Shown piece after piece: positions 17,816 through 25,711 of a stretch of DNA of 36,176 bases. Position 1 is the stretch's first letter, and every line of letters starts with the position of its first letter. The stretch lies in contig JAITHL010000169.1 in the NCBI GenBank assembly GCA_031279975.1, positions 1 to 36,176 of the forward strand. The letters are read 5' to 3'. Made by a program: the position numbers and the translations under genes. This stretch comes from Treponema sp. (lineage in GTDB: Bacteria > Spirochaetota > Spirochaetia > Treponematales > Breznakiellaceae). The notes under the pieces were generated by a model. The model had not been told where the DNA came from and did not search any database. It worked only from the letters and a program-made list of their open reading frames with translations.

Positions 17816-18289
17816 CTACCACCGGTAATGAGCAAATGCCTTATTCGCCTCAGCCATTTTATGGGTATCTTCCTTCTTTTTAAAGGCCGTACCCGTATTA
17901 TTATACGCATCCAGCAGTTCCGCCGCAAGCCTGTCGCCCATGCCGTGCCCCGAACGGGACCGGGCGGCGTTGATAATCCAGCGCATCCCCAATGCTTCCC
18001 GCCGGGATTCCCGGATATCCACCGGAACCTGATAAGTCGCGCCCCCGACCCGCCGGGATTTCACTTCGATATTGGGTTTGACGTTTTCAACTGCCTTGAG
18101 GAATACCTCCAGCGGTTCCTTGTCGGTTATCTTGGCCTGGAGCAAACCCAAGGCTTGATGCACAATCCGCAGGGTTATGGAACGCTTTCCCTCCCACATC
18201 ATGCGGTTGACAAACTTAGAAACCACCACGCTGTTATATTTGGGATCCGGGATAAGTTTCCGGTCCACCGTTTTTTTCTTCCGCCCCAT
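17816..18289 (-). CDS. rpsG: Ribosomal protein S7
   Basis: 16S 3'-domain nucleator of the 30S head. PDPKYNSVVVSKFVNRMMWE, then LEVFLKAVENVKPNIEVKSR and RVGGATYQVPVDIRESRREA are diagnostic. 157 aa, standard. It begins 15 bases after rpsL; AAGGA before the ATG. Confidence 0.98.
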   Translation of the reverse strand: MGRKKKTVDRKLIPDPKYNSVVVSKFVNRMMWEGKRSITLRIVHQALGLLQAKITDKEPLEVFLKAVENVKPNIEVKSRRVGGATYQVPVDIRESRREALGMRWIINAARSRSGHGMGDRLAAELLDAYNNTGTAFKKKEDTHKMAEANKAFAHYRW

Positions 18290-18304
18290 GTTCCTTACCT
18301 GATC

Positions 18305-18679
18305 CTAAGCCTTCGGCCGCTTCGCGCCGTACTTCGACCGGCCGCGTTTTCTATCCGTTACCCCCAGGGTGTCCTTCGCGCCCCGGATAATATGATACCG
18401 CACCCCCGGAAGGTCCTTTACCCGTCCGCCCCGTACCAATACCACTGAATGTTCCTGGAGATTATGGCCGATGCCGGGGATGTACGCCGTTACCTCGGTG
18501 CCGTGGGAAAGACGCACCCGGGCCACCTTCCGCAGGGCGGAATTCGGCTTCTTAGGGGTAACTGTCATAACCCGGGTACAGACCCCCCGCCGCTGGGGGC
18601 AGGAATGCAGGGCCGGAGACTTCGTTTTCGCGGTAATCTGCTGCCTGCCAAAACGAACCAACTGATTAATCGTAGGCAT
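18305..18679 (-). CDS. rpsL: Ribosomal protein S12
   Basis: 30S decoding-centre protein. The decoding loops [11 protein letters not shown] (K43, K44) and [13 protein letters not shown] (K88, P91) carry the unmutated residues whose changes give streptomycin resistance, so this is the sensitive form. C27 and C34 are the usual pair. 124 aa. It is the first gene behind the promoter at 18718-18746. Confidence 0.98.
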   Translation of the reverse strand: MPTINQLVRFGRQQITAKTKSPALHSCPQRRGVCTRVMTVTPKKPNSALRKVARVRLSHGTEVTAYIPGIGHNLQEHSVVLVRGGRVKDLPGVRYHIIRGAKDTLGVTDRKRGRSKYGAKRPKA

Positions 18680-18717
18680 GGATACAATACTCCCTCAATT
18701 TCACGCTCGATGTACCC

Positions 18718-18746
18718 AGCCTAGCAAAAAAAAAAAAAAAGGTCAA
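18718..18746 (-). promoter_or_regulatory. rpsL-rpsG promoter with homopolymer spacer
   Basis: On the minus strand: TTGACC, then fifteen T plus GC (17-nt spacer), then TAGGCT. The -35 matches consensus at five of six positions; the -10 keeps the key T-A...T. It ends 38 bases ahead of the rpsL start. A run of 15 identical bases in the spacer is prone to slippage that would change -35/-10 spacing. Confidence 0.5.
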
Positions 18747-18793
18747 GCGCCGGTATGCAAATTTTTATGCGCGGCGCCCTTTCCGCGGGGGCT

Positions 18794-18940
18794 GCCAAAG
18801 CCGCCCCGCGGCTTTGGCTTGAGAGTTTGCGCTCTGCGCAAACTCTATCCGCCCAGGGTTTTTGCCTCCGGCAAAAAAACCAAGCTATCCGGCGAAGCCG
18901 GATAGCACCCCAACGCCCCCGCCGGGGGTCTAAGACCCCC
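18794..18940. repeat. Array of perfect short hairpins
   Basis: Consecutive perfect stems with 3-nt loops: 18794-18818 (GCCAAAGCCGC, loop CCC), 18822-18846 (AGAGTTTGCGC, loop TCT), 18884-18906 (GCTATCCGGC, loop GAA) and 18924-18940 (GGGGGTC, loop TAA), plus a slightly imperfect GGTTTTTGCC/GGCAAAAAAACC stem between the second and third. Stem sequences are unrelated but each is self-complementary. The array separates the end of the lipoprotein operon from the str promoter and may insulate transcription. Confidence 0.7.
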
Positions 18941-18975
18941 CCGGACCCCCGGATGCACCTCCGGCAATGCGGGGG

Positions 18976-20367
18976 TTAGCGCTCCTGGACAAGCGCTTTG
19001 TACGCATCGGTCCAACCAGCAACCGTATTGCCGCTGGTATAGGCCGCGAATTTGCCCCGGGGGACATAAATAGCGGTAAGGGAAGACCCCAACGCATCAA
19101 CGCCTAATACCGGGGGCGCGCCGGATTGCAGGGTAATGGTTTCCAGGCTGTTACAGCCGTCGAATGCCCCAGCCTCAATTTCGCGTACCGATTGGGGCAA
19201 GTCCACCGCTGTCAAGGCGCAGTCTTTAAACGCCTCAACGCCGATGGTTTCCAGGTTTTCCGGGAAGCCCGTCTCGGCAAGTTCTGAACAGCCGCTAAAG
19301 ACATAATCCCCTATAACCGTTACCGTACCGGGCAGGAAAAGGGATACCAATTTATCCCCATCTATCCGGCTGGCGGCGCTGGAAAGCCCCGGAATCAAAC
19401 CCGTACAGGAACTCAGGTCAAGGGCAACATACTTCCCCCCCAGGGCGTCAAAAAGCAGCCCCAGGGTATCGCCGTTCTGATCAGTGGTCTGCCCCCCCCC
19501 CAGCTCAACATACCGAAGATTCACCCGCGCACAATCAACGGCTGATGTGCCGGCGGCGCTCATGCCCGGATCGATCAAGGCGGCTTTCATTTCAGCGACG
19601 CTGAAGTATTCATATTCATAGAAACGGTAGGGCGCTCCCGCCGCCTGGGTGATCTCGCCGGGATATATATGGAGGGCTTCGGTCTTTTTCCGTCTGGCTG
19701 AGGAAAACCTAATATCTACCGTTACTAGGTAAAAACCCGCGGCCAATTGAACATACCCCGACGGCCTGGTTTTCAAATTGTTAATCGAAGCAGTAGTTTC
19801 CACGCCCCAAGCGCTGCCATTCCATGGGGCATAGGCAACAGGGGTTGTTCCATCAAGCTCAAAAATAGCGAGACTCCCCGCCACTGCGCCGCCGCAGTTC
19901 AGGTCATACACAAACAGGCCGGTTCCAGTAACAGGCGCCCATTCGTCAATGACCGCCTCCATTACCGCGGCGGGGCTGGTAATGGCAATGGTTTTTTCCC
20001 CCTCTATTACCGGGATTCCCTCTTGCAAGCCCTCCACGGTAATATCCCATGTACCCTGCGCCAAACTGCCTGAGTAGGTATAGACCCCGCTAGACAGGGT
20101 TGGATTATCTATCGTAACAAAGGGATTTTGCTCGCCGCTTTTGGTAAATTTGATGACAAACGCGTCAACGGTCATGTTCTTTGGCTGCAAGGTCCGCTCC
20201 CCGCCGGCAAGGCCGCCAGGAGGCTCCAGCCGGATGATAATCCGGGCGGAACCGGATGTTCCAGCGCCTTGAGCCTGGGGCGGATCGAGTATATTGGAAC
20301 ATCCCGCAAACATGAGGGCCGCCATTCCTAGGACCGCAAGCGCCGCGCCGATCGCGGATTTCTTCAT
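18976..20367 (-). CDS. Lipoprotein with BspA-type leucine-rich repeats
   Basis: A 463-aa predicted surface lipoprotein: signal peptide with lipobox ending FAGC at about residue 23. The middle (about 40-260) has beta-rich sequence I do not recognise (SARIIIRLEPPGG, DAFVIKFTKSGE, TWDITVEGLQEG). Residues from about 290 to 440 contain LRR_5/BspA-type repeats (FSGCSELAETGFPENLETIG; FKDCALTAVDLPQSVREIEA), the closing AIYVPRGKFAAYTSG being typical for that fold. Such repeats mediate host or surface contact in Treponema and Bacteroides. AGGAGG precedes the ATG, and only 15 bases separate it from the Ig-like lipoprotein upstream, so the two form an operon. Confidence 0.85.
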   Translation of the reverse strand: MKKSAIGAALAVLGMAALMFAGCSNILDPPQAQGAGTSGSARIIIRLEPPGGLAGGERTLQPKNMTVDAFVIKFTKSGEQNPFVTIDNPTLSSGVYTYSGSLAQGTWDITVEGLQEGIPVIEGEKTIAITSPAAVMEAVIDEWAPVTGTGLFVYDLNCGGAVAGSLAIFELDGTTPVAYAPWNGSAWGVETTASINNLKTRPSGYVQLAAGFYLVTVDIRFSSARRKKTEALHIYPGEITQAAGAPYRFYEYEYFSVAEMKAALIDPGMSAAGTSAVDCARVNLRYVELGGGQTTDQNGDTLGLLFDALGGKYVALDLSSCTGLIPGLSSAASRIDGDKLVSLFLPGTVTVIGDYVFSGCSELAETGFPENLETIGVEAFKDCALTAVDLPQSVREIEAGAFDGCNSLETITLQSGAPPVLGVDALGSSLTAIYVPRGKFAAYTSGNTVAGWTDAYKALVQER

Positions 20368-20382
20368 TTCCTATCCTCCTTA

Positions 20383-22545
20383 TTATGGCACAATCTGAAA
20401 GATAAACTCCCGGGAAAAGGGTATCCCTTTTTTTATCCCCACCACGGCGATATGGTGGATGCCCAGGGCATAGGCTGGATCGTCCGCGTTTATTCTGAAG
20501 GAAGGGCCGGTACGGGGGTTCAGGGTATCGCCGTCAATATACCAGGTAATCCCGCCGTCATAGCCGTTCCCGCGGGCGACCTGTAATAGCAAAGATTCAT
20601 CCCGCCCTTTGACGAGGCTCTTAGGCTTACTATCCCACCCGCCGGTATCGGCGCCCAATTCCCCGTCCATGGGCAGGACTATTGAAACAGCCGGCTTGCC
20701 CATTACCTTAACTACTTTAGTAACGGTCTTAGGCGCCGGCGGCGCGGAATTATCCAATCCCACGGATTCAATCTTCAGGGTTATCGTACTCGGCGGCTCA
20801 TCTGGAGCAATGGTTAGCGCCGTTTGCAGCCCCTCCGCAGCGCTAAGGCTGGTGCCCGCTTTCTGATGCCCGCTTATCGTCCACCTGACCTCGCCGCTTG
20901 CGCCCCCGGCAAGGGCTATCTGGGCGGCGCATTGCAGGGTTTGGCCCGGCTCCAAGGGTATATTGTTTCCGCTGGGACTTGTTATGGCGAGGGAACTGAC
21001 ATAAGAATTGCCGCTTACCAGCACCATCATAGAATGGGAAATAGCGCTGTCCCCGATGGCAACCGCCTTAATGGTTAGGCTGCTTGCCCCTTCGTTTGGG
21101 TCCACCGTGAGGGTTCCCGGGTAGTTGTCAGCCGCGGGCCCGGTAACGATGGCGGTCCCCCCATGGGTGTTACCGCTTACGCTCCAACGCACCGCGGAAT
21201 TGAAAGCGCCGGTCCCATTCACTATGGCGTAATAACCGCCGCCGCCGCCTTTCGCCGCAAGGGCCGGTCCCGTAACGGCTACGCTCATTACCTTAGCCGG
21301 AACCTCCGCCCCCGAACCGATTGTTATAACCGCGGTCCCGAAGATTTGGGTCTGGGCCGCGGATTCCGCCCGCACCGTGATCCGCGGCAATGCCTCATCA
21401 GCCGCCGCCTTCAAAACCCCCGCTTCCGAAATAACCGTTCCCGCCTTCTTTCCCCCTTCCTCTATGCTCCACCGGACCGCCTGGCTCACCGTTCCGGTTC
21501 CCAGGACCAGGGCGGTACAAAGGGTCTGGCCGCCCTGGGGCACGAACCATGCGCTGGGAATCACCACTACGCCGCTTATGACAGCGCTGTTTCCCCCGGC
21601 GCCCGCCACCGTTACCGCCGCCGTTGCGGACTTTGCGGGGTCCGCCAGGGAGAACGCCTTAACCGTCAGGGAAGCGGCGGTTTCATGTTCATCCACCCGG
21701 AGGACCCCCTCGCTGGTGACGCTGGTTCCCGGATGGTTCGCCCCCTCCACGCTCCAAACAACCGTCTGGGACGGATTCCTGGTCCCGCTTACCTGGGCCG
21801 CAAAGGTCTGGCTGCCACCGAGGGGCAGCCGCGCCGCGGAGGGATACAGCGCGACCTTGTCCACCGTCACGGTTTCGGAACTCACCGCAACCACTACCGC
21901 GGCGGATTTTTCGCTGTCCGCCGTTGAGACCGCCCGGATTATCAGGTTAGCCGCCGGCTCCTGGGGAGCCACAAAGAGTATCCCGTCAACTATCTTCGTT
22001 TCCCCCGATCCCCCGTCCACAGACCAGGCAACGCCTTGGGGCGGTTCCCCCGCGCCTTCTATTGCGGCGGTAAAGGGAAACGCCCCGCCCCGGAACGCGG
22101 TTCCCGAAGTGGGGCTGATGGATACGCTTTGCACCGAAGCAACCGTAACCGAGGCCCTGCCGGTTTTGCTTTTATCATACAAAGCGGTTGCCGTAACCTT
22201 TAAAGCCGTCGAGGTTTCATCCTCCCCCACGGTTAAGAAGCCCCCCTCCGGGGTAATAACGGTGCCCGGCGAGAGCGCCCCGGTTACAGACCAGCGGACC
22301 CCCTTGTCCGCCGCGGCCTTAACCGCTACCGCGGCGGCGAACTGTTTAGTCTTTCCCGTTAGAACCCGTTCAACCGGGGGGCTTACCAGCACTTCCAGAA
22401 CCTCCGGTATTTCCCCGCCGCCCCCATCGCCCCCATCGCCGCCGCCGGAATCCGCCGGGCAGCCCCCTAAACACCACGCGCTGAGTATGAGTAAGACGGC
22501 CAGCAAACGGCCCGCCCGCTTCCAAACATTTTTGCCATATCCCAT
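20383..22545 (-). CDS. Lipoprotein with six bacterial Ig-like repeats
   Basis: 720 aa from the ATG at 22545, which has GGGAGG 8 bases upstream; a longer frame to 22617 lacks a ribosome site and runs through the leader hairpin. The signal peptide ends LGGC (lipobox at about residue 29), followed by a Gly/Asp linker (GGGDGGDGGGG). Six Big-type repeats of about 85-95 residues follow, each with the pattern V.WSV.G...G..V...G.L.V...E....L.VKA...D..K...A.V.V. The last ~100 residues (WYIDGDTLN...) form a different terminal domain. Big domains build extracellular stalks of adhesins, so a surface role is inferred. Divergent from the symporter gene. Confidence 0.88.
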   Translation of the reverse strand: MGYGKNVWKRAGRLLAVLLILSAWCLGGCPADSGGGDGGDGGGGEIPEVLEVLVSPPVERVLTGKTKQFAAAVAVKAAADKGVRWSVTGALSPGTVITPEGGFLTVGEDETSTALKVTATALYDKSKTGRASVTVASVQSVSISPTSGTAFRGGAFPFTAAIEGAGEPPQGVAWSVDGGSGETKIVDGILFVAPQEPAANLIIRAVSTADSEKSAAVVVAVSSETVTVDKVALYPSAARLPLGGSQTFAAQVSGTRNPSQTVVWSVEGANHPGTSVTSEGVLRVDEHETAASLTVKAFSLADPAKSATAAVTVAGAGGNSAVISGVVVIPSAWFVPQGGQTLCTALVLGTGTVSQAVRWSIEEGGKKAGTVISEAGVLKAAADEALPRITVRAESAAQTQIFGTAVITIGSGAEVPAKVMSVAVTGPALAAKGGGGGYYAIVNGTGAFNSAVRWSVSGNTHGGTAIVTGPAADNYPGTLTVDPNEGASSLTIKAVAIGDSAISHSMMVLVSGNSYVSSLAITSPSGNNIPLEPGQTLQCAAQIALAGGASGEVRWTISGHQKAGTSLSAAEGLQTALTIAPDEPPSTITLKIESVGLDNSAPPAPKTVTKVVKVMGKPAVSIVLPMDGELGADTGGWDSKPKSLVKGRDESLLLQVARGNGYDGGITWYIDGDTLNPRTGPSFRINADDPAYALGIHHIAVVGIKKGIPFSREFIFQIVP
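22416..22447 (-). repeat. Gly/Asp linker microsatellite
   Basis: Short low-complexity run with two copies of CCCCCATCG flanked by GCC repeats. It encodes the Gly/Asp-rich linker right after the lipid-anchored Cys. Slippage in whole codons would change only linker length. Confidence 0.6.
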
Positions 22546-22606
22546 AATTTTCCTCCCGATCCCGTTTTCTTTCAAAAATGACCGGATTACTATACGACCC
22601 CTTGGG

Positions 22607-22639
22607 GGGTGTTCCAAAACCGGTTGTTTTGGAACACCC
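22607..22639 (-). repeat. Leader hairpin, AACCG loop
   Basis: Perfect 14-bp stem (minus-strand arm GGGTGTTCCAAAAC) with loop AACCG, the same loop as the hairpins at 1309-1345 and 28751-28776. It lies about 14 bases below the promoter -10 and about 60 bases above the lipoprotein start, so it would be in the mRNA leader. No T-run follows it (next bases CCCAAGG), so it is not an obvious attenuator. Confidence 0.75.
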
Positions 22640-22652
22640 TCCAGTTACCCTA

Positions 22653-22680
22653 ATTATAAGCCTTTTTTAGCGTTTTTCAA
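22653..22680 (-). promoter_or_regulatory. Promoter of the lipoprotein operon
   Basis: On the minus strand TTGAAA, 16-nt spacer, TATAAT: a perfect -10 and a -35 with 4 of 6 consensus bases. It is the strongest promoter-like sequence in the window and lies about 108 bases ahead of the chosen start at 22545. Confidence 0.75.
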
Positions 22681-22800
22681 CCAAAAGTTGTTTACCCCAT
22701 TGTAACAAAAAATAACCCGCGCCTCGCCTTCAGGCGCAAACCGTGTTTGAAGCGGACGCGACCCTTCCCCGCCCTTGGCGGGGCCAGTGCGCTATGATTT

Positions 22801-22827
22801 CTAATTCCTTATAACATAAGGAATTAG
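22801..22827. promoter_or_regulatory. Perfect 12-bp palindrome, possible operator
   Basis: CTAATTCCTTAT (22801-22812), loop AAC, then its exact complement (22816-22827). It lies between the divergent promoters, a suitable place for a regulator to bind, and is flanked by GCGCTATGATTT and TTTGCGCTCATTT. No regulator gene is adjacent, so the operator idea is inference; it may instead be another of the 3-nt-loop hairpins. Confidence 0.45.
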
Positions 22828-22946
22828 TTTGCGCTCATTTTTCAAGGACGAAATCGCAATTCTTTACAGCATAAAGAGTTAGCATACATAGCGCTCCGGC
22901 CCTGCCCACCCTTGCCCCCAAGCCGCCGATGGGGTATCATCGGCCC

Positions 22947-24185
22947 ATGAAGGTGTGGCTCAAATTATTACTCGCCGCCCTGGGGGGTATGCTCCTGGGA
23001 TTTCTGGCCCCGGAGGAAAACCCCGCATTCCTGGAGGCCCTGCGCCTGCTTGAGCGTTCCGCCATCCAACTGGGCCGGTATACGGTTCCGCCGGTCCTGT
23101 TTTTTTCCCTTACCATCGGGTTCTATGAATTACGGAAGGACGGCAAATTGCTGGCCCTTGCGGGCCGCGCCCTCGCGATTATGGCGGGCTGCGCACTGCT
23201 GGTTATCCTTGCGGGGCTCGCCGTTACCCTGGCGGTCCCCACGGGGCGGATTCCCCTTGCTGTTGCGGAACCGGGGGAAGCGGTTTCCCTAGAACTCACC
23301 CAAGCCGCGCTGGACCTCTTCCCTTCCAACCTGTTTTCCGCCCTAGTTTCAGGCGGGGCGTACCTCCTGCCCCTGGGGATAGCCGCCTATCTCCTGAGCA
23401 TCGGGCTTTCCTATGACCGGAACCATACCAAACCAGTTATCGCCCTCCTGGATTCCCTTTCCCGTATTTTCTACCATATAATGTCCTTTATCTCCGAATT
23501 ACTCGCCCCGGTTCTGATCCTGTTAAGCGCCTATTGGGCGATCCGCTACCGGGCCGTTGTCCGCATGGACCTCTGCCAGCCCCTGATCCTACAGTTGGGC
23601 GTTATCTGCGTCCTGTTGGGCTTCGGCCTGCTTCCCTGTTGCCTCTACGCCCTCAAGCCCAAGGCCAAGGCCAATCCCTGGGCGGCGGTCTACGGTTCCC
23701 TGGGTCCCGCCCTGGGGGCCTTCTTTTCCCAGGACCTCAATTTTACCCTGCCCCTGCTCCTGCGGCATGGCAAAGAAAATTTAGGGATACGGCGGCGGGC
23801 TAACGCCTTCAGCGCCGGACTGTTTGCCGTTTTCGGGCGGGCCGGAAGCGCTATGACGGCGGCGGTGGCCTTTATCGCAATACTCAGGTCCTATTCCAGC
23901 CTGGAACCGCGTTTTGAAGATATACTTGCCGTTGGAGGCCGGGCCTTCCTGCTTTCCTTTCTGCTCTTCCGCCATCCGGGAAACGGGGCCTGCGCCGCCC
24001 TCACGGTTCTCTGCTCCTGGTTCGGGCGGGGCTTTGAAGCGGGGTACAACATCCTCAAGCCCCTGGCCTTTTATCTTACCGCAACGGGCACGGTTCTGGA
24101 CGCCCTGATCAACGCCTATGCGTCCTATGCCCTGGGGAAACTATCGGGCCTCCAAAGGGACCAGCCAATACGGCGCTTTATCTAG
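22947..24185 (+). CDS. Divergent dicarboxylate/amino-acid symporter (DAACS family)
   Basis: Multi-pass membrane carrier, 412 aa, about eight hydrophobic segments beginning KVWLKLLLAALGGMLLGFLA. The order of motifs follows the SDF/GltP family: LGRYTVPPVLFFSLTIGFYE, then LRHGKENLGI corresponding to the family LR..EENLG, and a final TGTVLDALINAYA. However, the substrate and cation signatures differ: the serine-rich SSSAT is replaced by FFSQDLNFTLPL, and NMDGTA by FGRAGSAMTA. Substrate is therefore unknown. I use the ATG at 22947; an ATG at 22929 is possible and neither has a clear ribosome site. Confidence 0.75.
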   Translation: MKVWLKLLLAALGGMLLGFLAPEENPAFLEALRLLERSAIQLGRYTVPPVLFFSLTIGFYELRKDGKLLALAGRALAIMAGCALLVILAGLAVTLAVPTGRIPLAVAEPGEAVSLELTQAALDLFPSNLFSALVSGGAYLLPLGIAAYLLSIGLSYDRNHTKPVIALLDSLSRIFYHIMSFISELLAPVLILLSAYWAIRYRAVVRMDLCQPLILQLGVICVLLGFGLLPCCLYALKPKAKANPWAAVYGSLGPALGAFFSQDLNFTLPLLLRHGKENLGIRRRANAFSAGLFAVFGRAGSAMTAAVAFIAILRSYSSLEPRFEDILAVGGRAFLLSFLLFRHPGNGACAALTVLCSWFGRGFEAGYNILKPLAFYLTATGTVLDALINAYASYALGKLSGLQRDQPIRRFI

Positions 24186-24607
24186 GGGAAGCGCGGAATT
24201 TAGTTTTATTTCTATCTGGACCTGATTTTCCATGAGGACAGCGGGGCCGCAGGCTGTGAACAAGGCCGGGACAGGCGGTAAATAACCCGCTTAACTAATA
24301 CGGCATAATTCCCGCCCAGGTTGCCGTGGCGCTCAATATGCCGATAGACTTGGCTATACCCTGGGGAACTGCTGATTACGGACTGAAGGGCCGGGAACAA
24401 ACTTTTTAACCAGGTCCACGGATTATATAAAATCAGTGGACCCTTACATTCCGCCTGATCAAAACAGCGGCTACGCCCCAGACCGCTGCTCAAAACATCC
24501 TAGACTATTCACTGGGAATACCCCGTCTGTCCTGGGTCGCGGCCATAGGCCGGGTATAACCGGATACCTTTTAAAAACACACCCGGCTATGCCATTGGCC
24601 TTACTGC
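24186..24607. other. Intergenic region, weak ORF only
   Basis: A minus-strand frame (24212-24493, 93 residues, TTG start) reads PGYSQVYRHIERHGNLGGNY and AVLVKRVIYRLSRPC near its end, but has no ribosome site and I recognise no family. It might be a gene remnant. The stretch also holds GGTAT-AACCGG-ATACC (24553-24568), a short stem around the same AACCG loop seen in the larger hairpins. Confidence 0.35.
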
Positions 24608-24988
24608 TTAGAGCGCCGGTTCTTCTTCCGCTTGAGGAGCCGGAGCGGGCGCGGGGCTGGCAGCGGACCCAGGAGCCTTCGCATTTGCATACGCCGTGGT
24701 CTTGGTAAGGAAAACAAGCCATTTCGTTACTGTAGTAATTTTCTTACCCTCCGCCTGGGCCGCCATGACCGCGGCGGCATACTCTTCATACCCCGAGTCA
24801 ATGAGGCCAATAATAACCTTATATTCCGCGATTACTTCACCGCCCTCGGCCACTACCGGGGCCTTTGAAATAAGCCCGTGCGTGTCAGCGGTTCCGCCGA
24901 TAGAACTGGCTGTGGCGCAGCCCATCAAAGCAAATCCACACGCCAGTACCAATACCAGCGCCCCCAGCATAATTTTTTTGTTTGCCAT
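24608..24988 (-). CDS. Small lipoprotein
   Basis: 126 aa. Signal peptide with lipobox LMGC (Cys about residue 24), then a compact region (ASSIGGTADTHGLISKAPVV, IAEYKVIIGLIDSGYEEYAA, VTKWLVFLTKTTAYA) and a Pro/Ala/Glu tail. I recall similar small treponemal lipoproteins but cannot name a function. AAAGGAG precedes the ATG. GLISKAPVVAEGGEVIAEY suggests a compact folded domain, and a cell-envelope location is inferred from the signal. Confidence 0.8.
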   Translation of the reverse strand: MANKKIMLGALVLVLACGFALMGCATASSIGGTADTHGLISKAPVVAEGGEVIAEYKVIIGLIDSGYEEYAAAVMAAQAEGKKITTVTKWLVFLTKTTAYANAKAPGSAASPAPAPAPQAEEEPAL

Positions 24989-25045
24989 TGTCTTCTCCTT
25001 TACTTTGGCAACAAAGTTTTTGTTACACGCCTATTACGCGCAACA

Positions 25046-25073
25046 TTTATATATTGAACCGCTCCCTTCGAAA
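25046..25073 (-). promoter_or_regulatory. Possible promoter of the small lipoprotein
   Basis: Minus-strand TTTCGA, 16-nt spacer, TATAAA, 57 bases ahead of the ATG at 24988. The -10 is good (5 of 6), the -35 weak. An alternative is TTCAAT with TAATAG slightly downstream. Confidence 0.3.
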
Positions 25074-25123
25074 CGGCCCCCAACAGCCGGACGCATCCGG
25101 CGGCATTGGCTCAATAGGGTTGT

Positions 25124-25381
25124 TTACCAGCCTTCAGGCGGCAAACAACTTCCGCCGCTTGGCGGTTCCCGCACGATAAGCCGCGGCATGACGGGACGAC
25201 CACCCTGATTCCAAGGCGTCTGCCGGCAGGCGGTTATGTATAACTCCAGCCCGGTATCCACATAAAGAAGCCTTGCCTCCGGGAGGCTTCCCCCGGACCT
25301 TGCAAAAGGCCGCAGACCGCAGGTCTTGCCGTCTAAACGCGCCGCCTCTTTTATCGTACTGATGTAATATAAACTGGACAC
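25124..25381 (-). CDS. Hypothetical ORF, poorly supported
   Basis: 85 codons from a GTG with no ribosome site; an in-frame TGA lies 18 bases upstream of it. The sequence LLYVDTGLELYITACRQTPW and GGRPVMPRLIVREPP looks more protein-like than the competing frame in the same stretch. That competing frame starts with ATG at 25403 (MVKCAAVGVQF), and joining its first codons to this frame by one indel gives a plausible N-terminus, so this may be a frameshifted gene. No family recognised. Confidence 0.25.
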   Translation of the reverse strand: MSSLYYISTIKEAARLDGKTCGLRPFARSGGSLPEARLLYVDTGLELYITACRQTPWNQGGRPVMPRLIVREPPSGGSCLPPEGW

Positions 25382-25403
25382 CGACCGCCGCGCATTTCAC
25401 CAT

Positions 25404-25501
25404 GGGGATATGATACCCGATAATTGGATAATGCGCAAGCCCCCTAGGGTAGGTGAATAATTTTATATTTTTCCCCGTTTTCCACGGAAAAAGGGGAATA
25501 T
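25404..25501. other. AT-rich gap with imperfect hairpin
   Basis: Contains CCCCGTTTTCC paired, with one mismatch, with GGAAAAAGGGG (about 25475-25498), just left of the terminal-repeat element. No gene is visible. Confidence 0.5.
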
Positions 25502-25678
25502 CCCACTGTCAACAACTTAAGGGGGGACCGGGGGGCCTTTCGGCCCCCCGGCGGGGGCGTTACGGGGGCAGAGCCCCCGTTGAGGGGGTAGGGCGCAACG
25601 AAGCGCGCCCGTAGGGGTCGTACCCCAGAGGGGTACGCGACTTCCCCTTTCCTCATTTCTTAAGTTGTTGACAGTGGG
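25502..25678. mobile_element. 177-bp non-autonomous element with terminal inverted repeats
   Basis: Bounded by perfect 20-bp inverted repeats, CCCACTGTCAACAACTTAAG at 25502-25521 and its complement at 25659-25678. Inside are perfect hairpins: 25528-25551 (CCGGGGGGCC, loop TTTC), 25562-25580 (ACGGGGGC, loop AGA) and 25620-25636 (GTACCCC, loop AGA). No credible gene. A 19/20 match to the terminal repeat recurs at 28491-28510 beside a transposase-like remnant, so this looks like a MITE derived from that insertion sequence. No clear target-site duplication was identified at the outer edges. Confidence 0.7.
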
Positions 25679-25711
25679 GAACGCCCCCTTCCTTGCGGCA
25701 GCCTCTGGGCG

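Larger units (their letters stand above)
22546..22946. other. Divergent intergenic region
   Basis: 400 bases between the lipoprotein operon (-) and the symporter (+). From left to right it holds the leader hairpin 22607-22639, the minus-strand promoter 22653-22680, a perfect 12-bp palindrome at 22801-22827, an imperfect AATTCTTTA/TAAAGAGTT hairpin near 22858-22880 and a hairpin touching the symporter start at 22925-22944. No further gene is seen. Confidence 0.7.

Noticed and set aside
21377-22705. 442-codon plus-strand ORF
   Set aside because: Antisense to the Ig-like lipoprotein; Ser/Thr/Ala/Pro-rich shadow reading that runs through the promoter and leader hairpin.
24212-24493. 93-codon minus-strand ORF as a real gene
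   Set aside because: TTG start, no ribosome site, no recognised domain; kept only as a remark in the intergenic entry.
25444-25656. 70-codon minus-strand ORF
   Set aside because: Lies across the left terminal repeat and all hairpins of the 177-bp element, and has no family resemblance.
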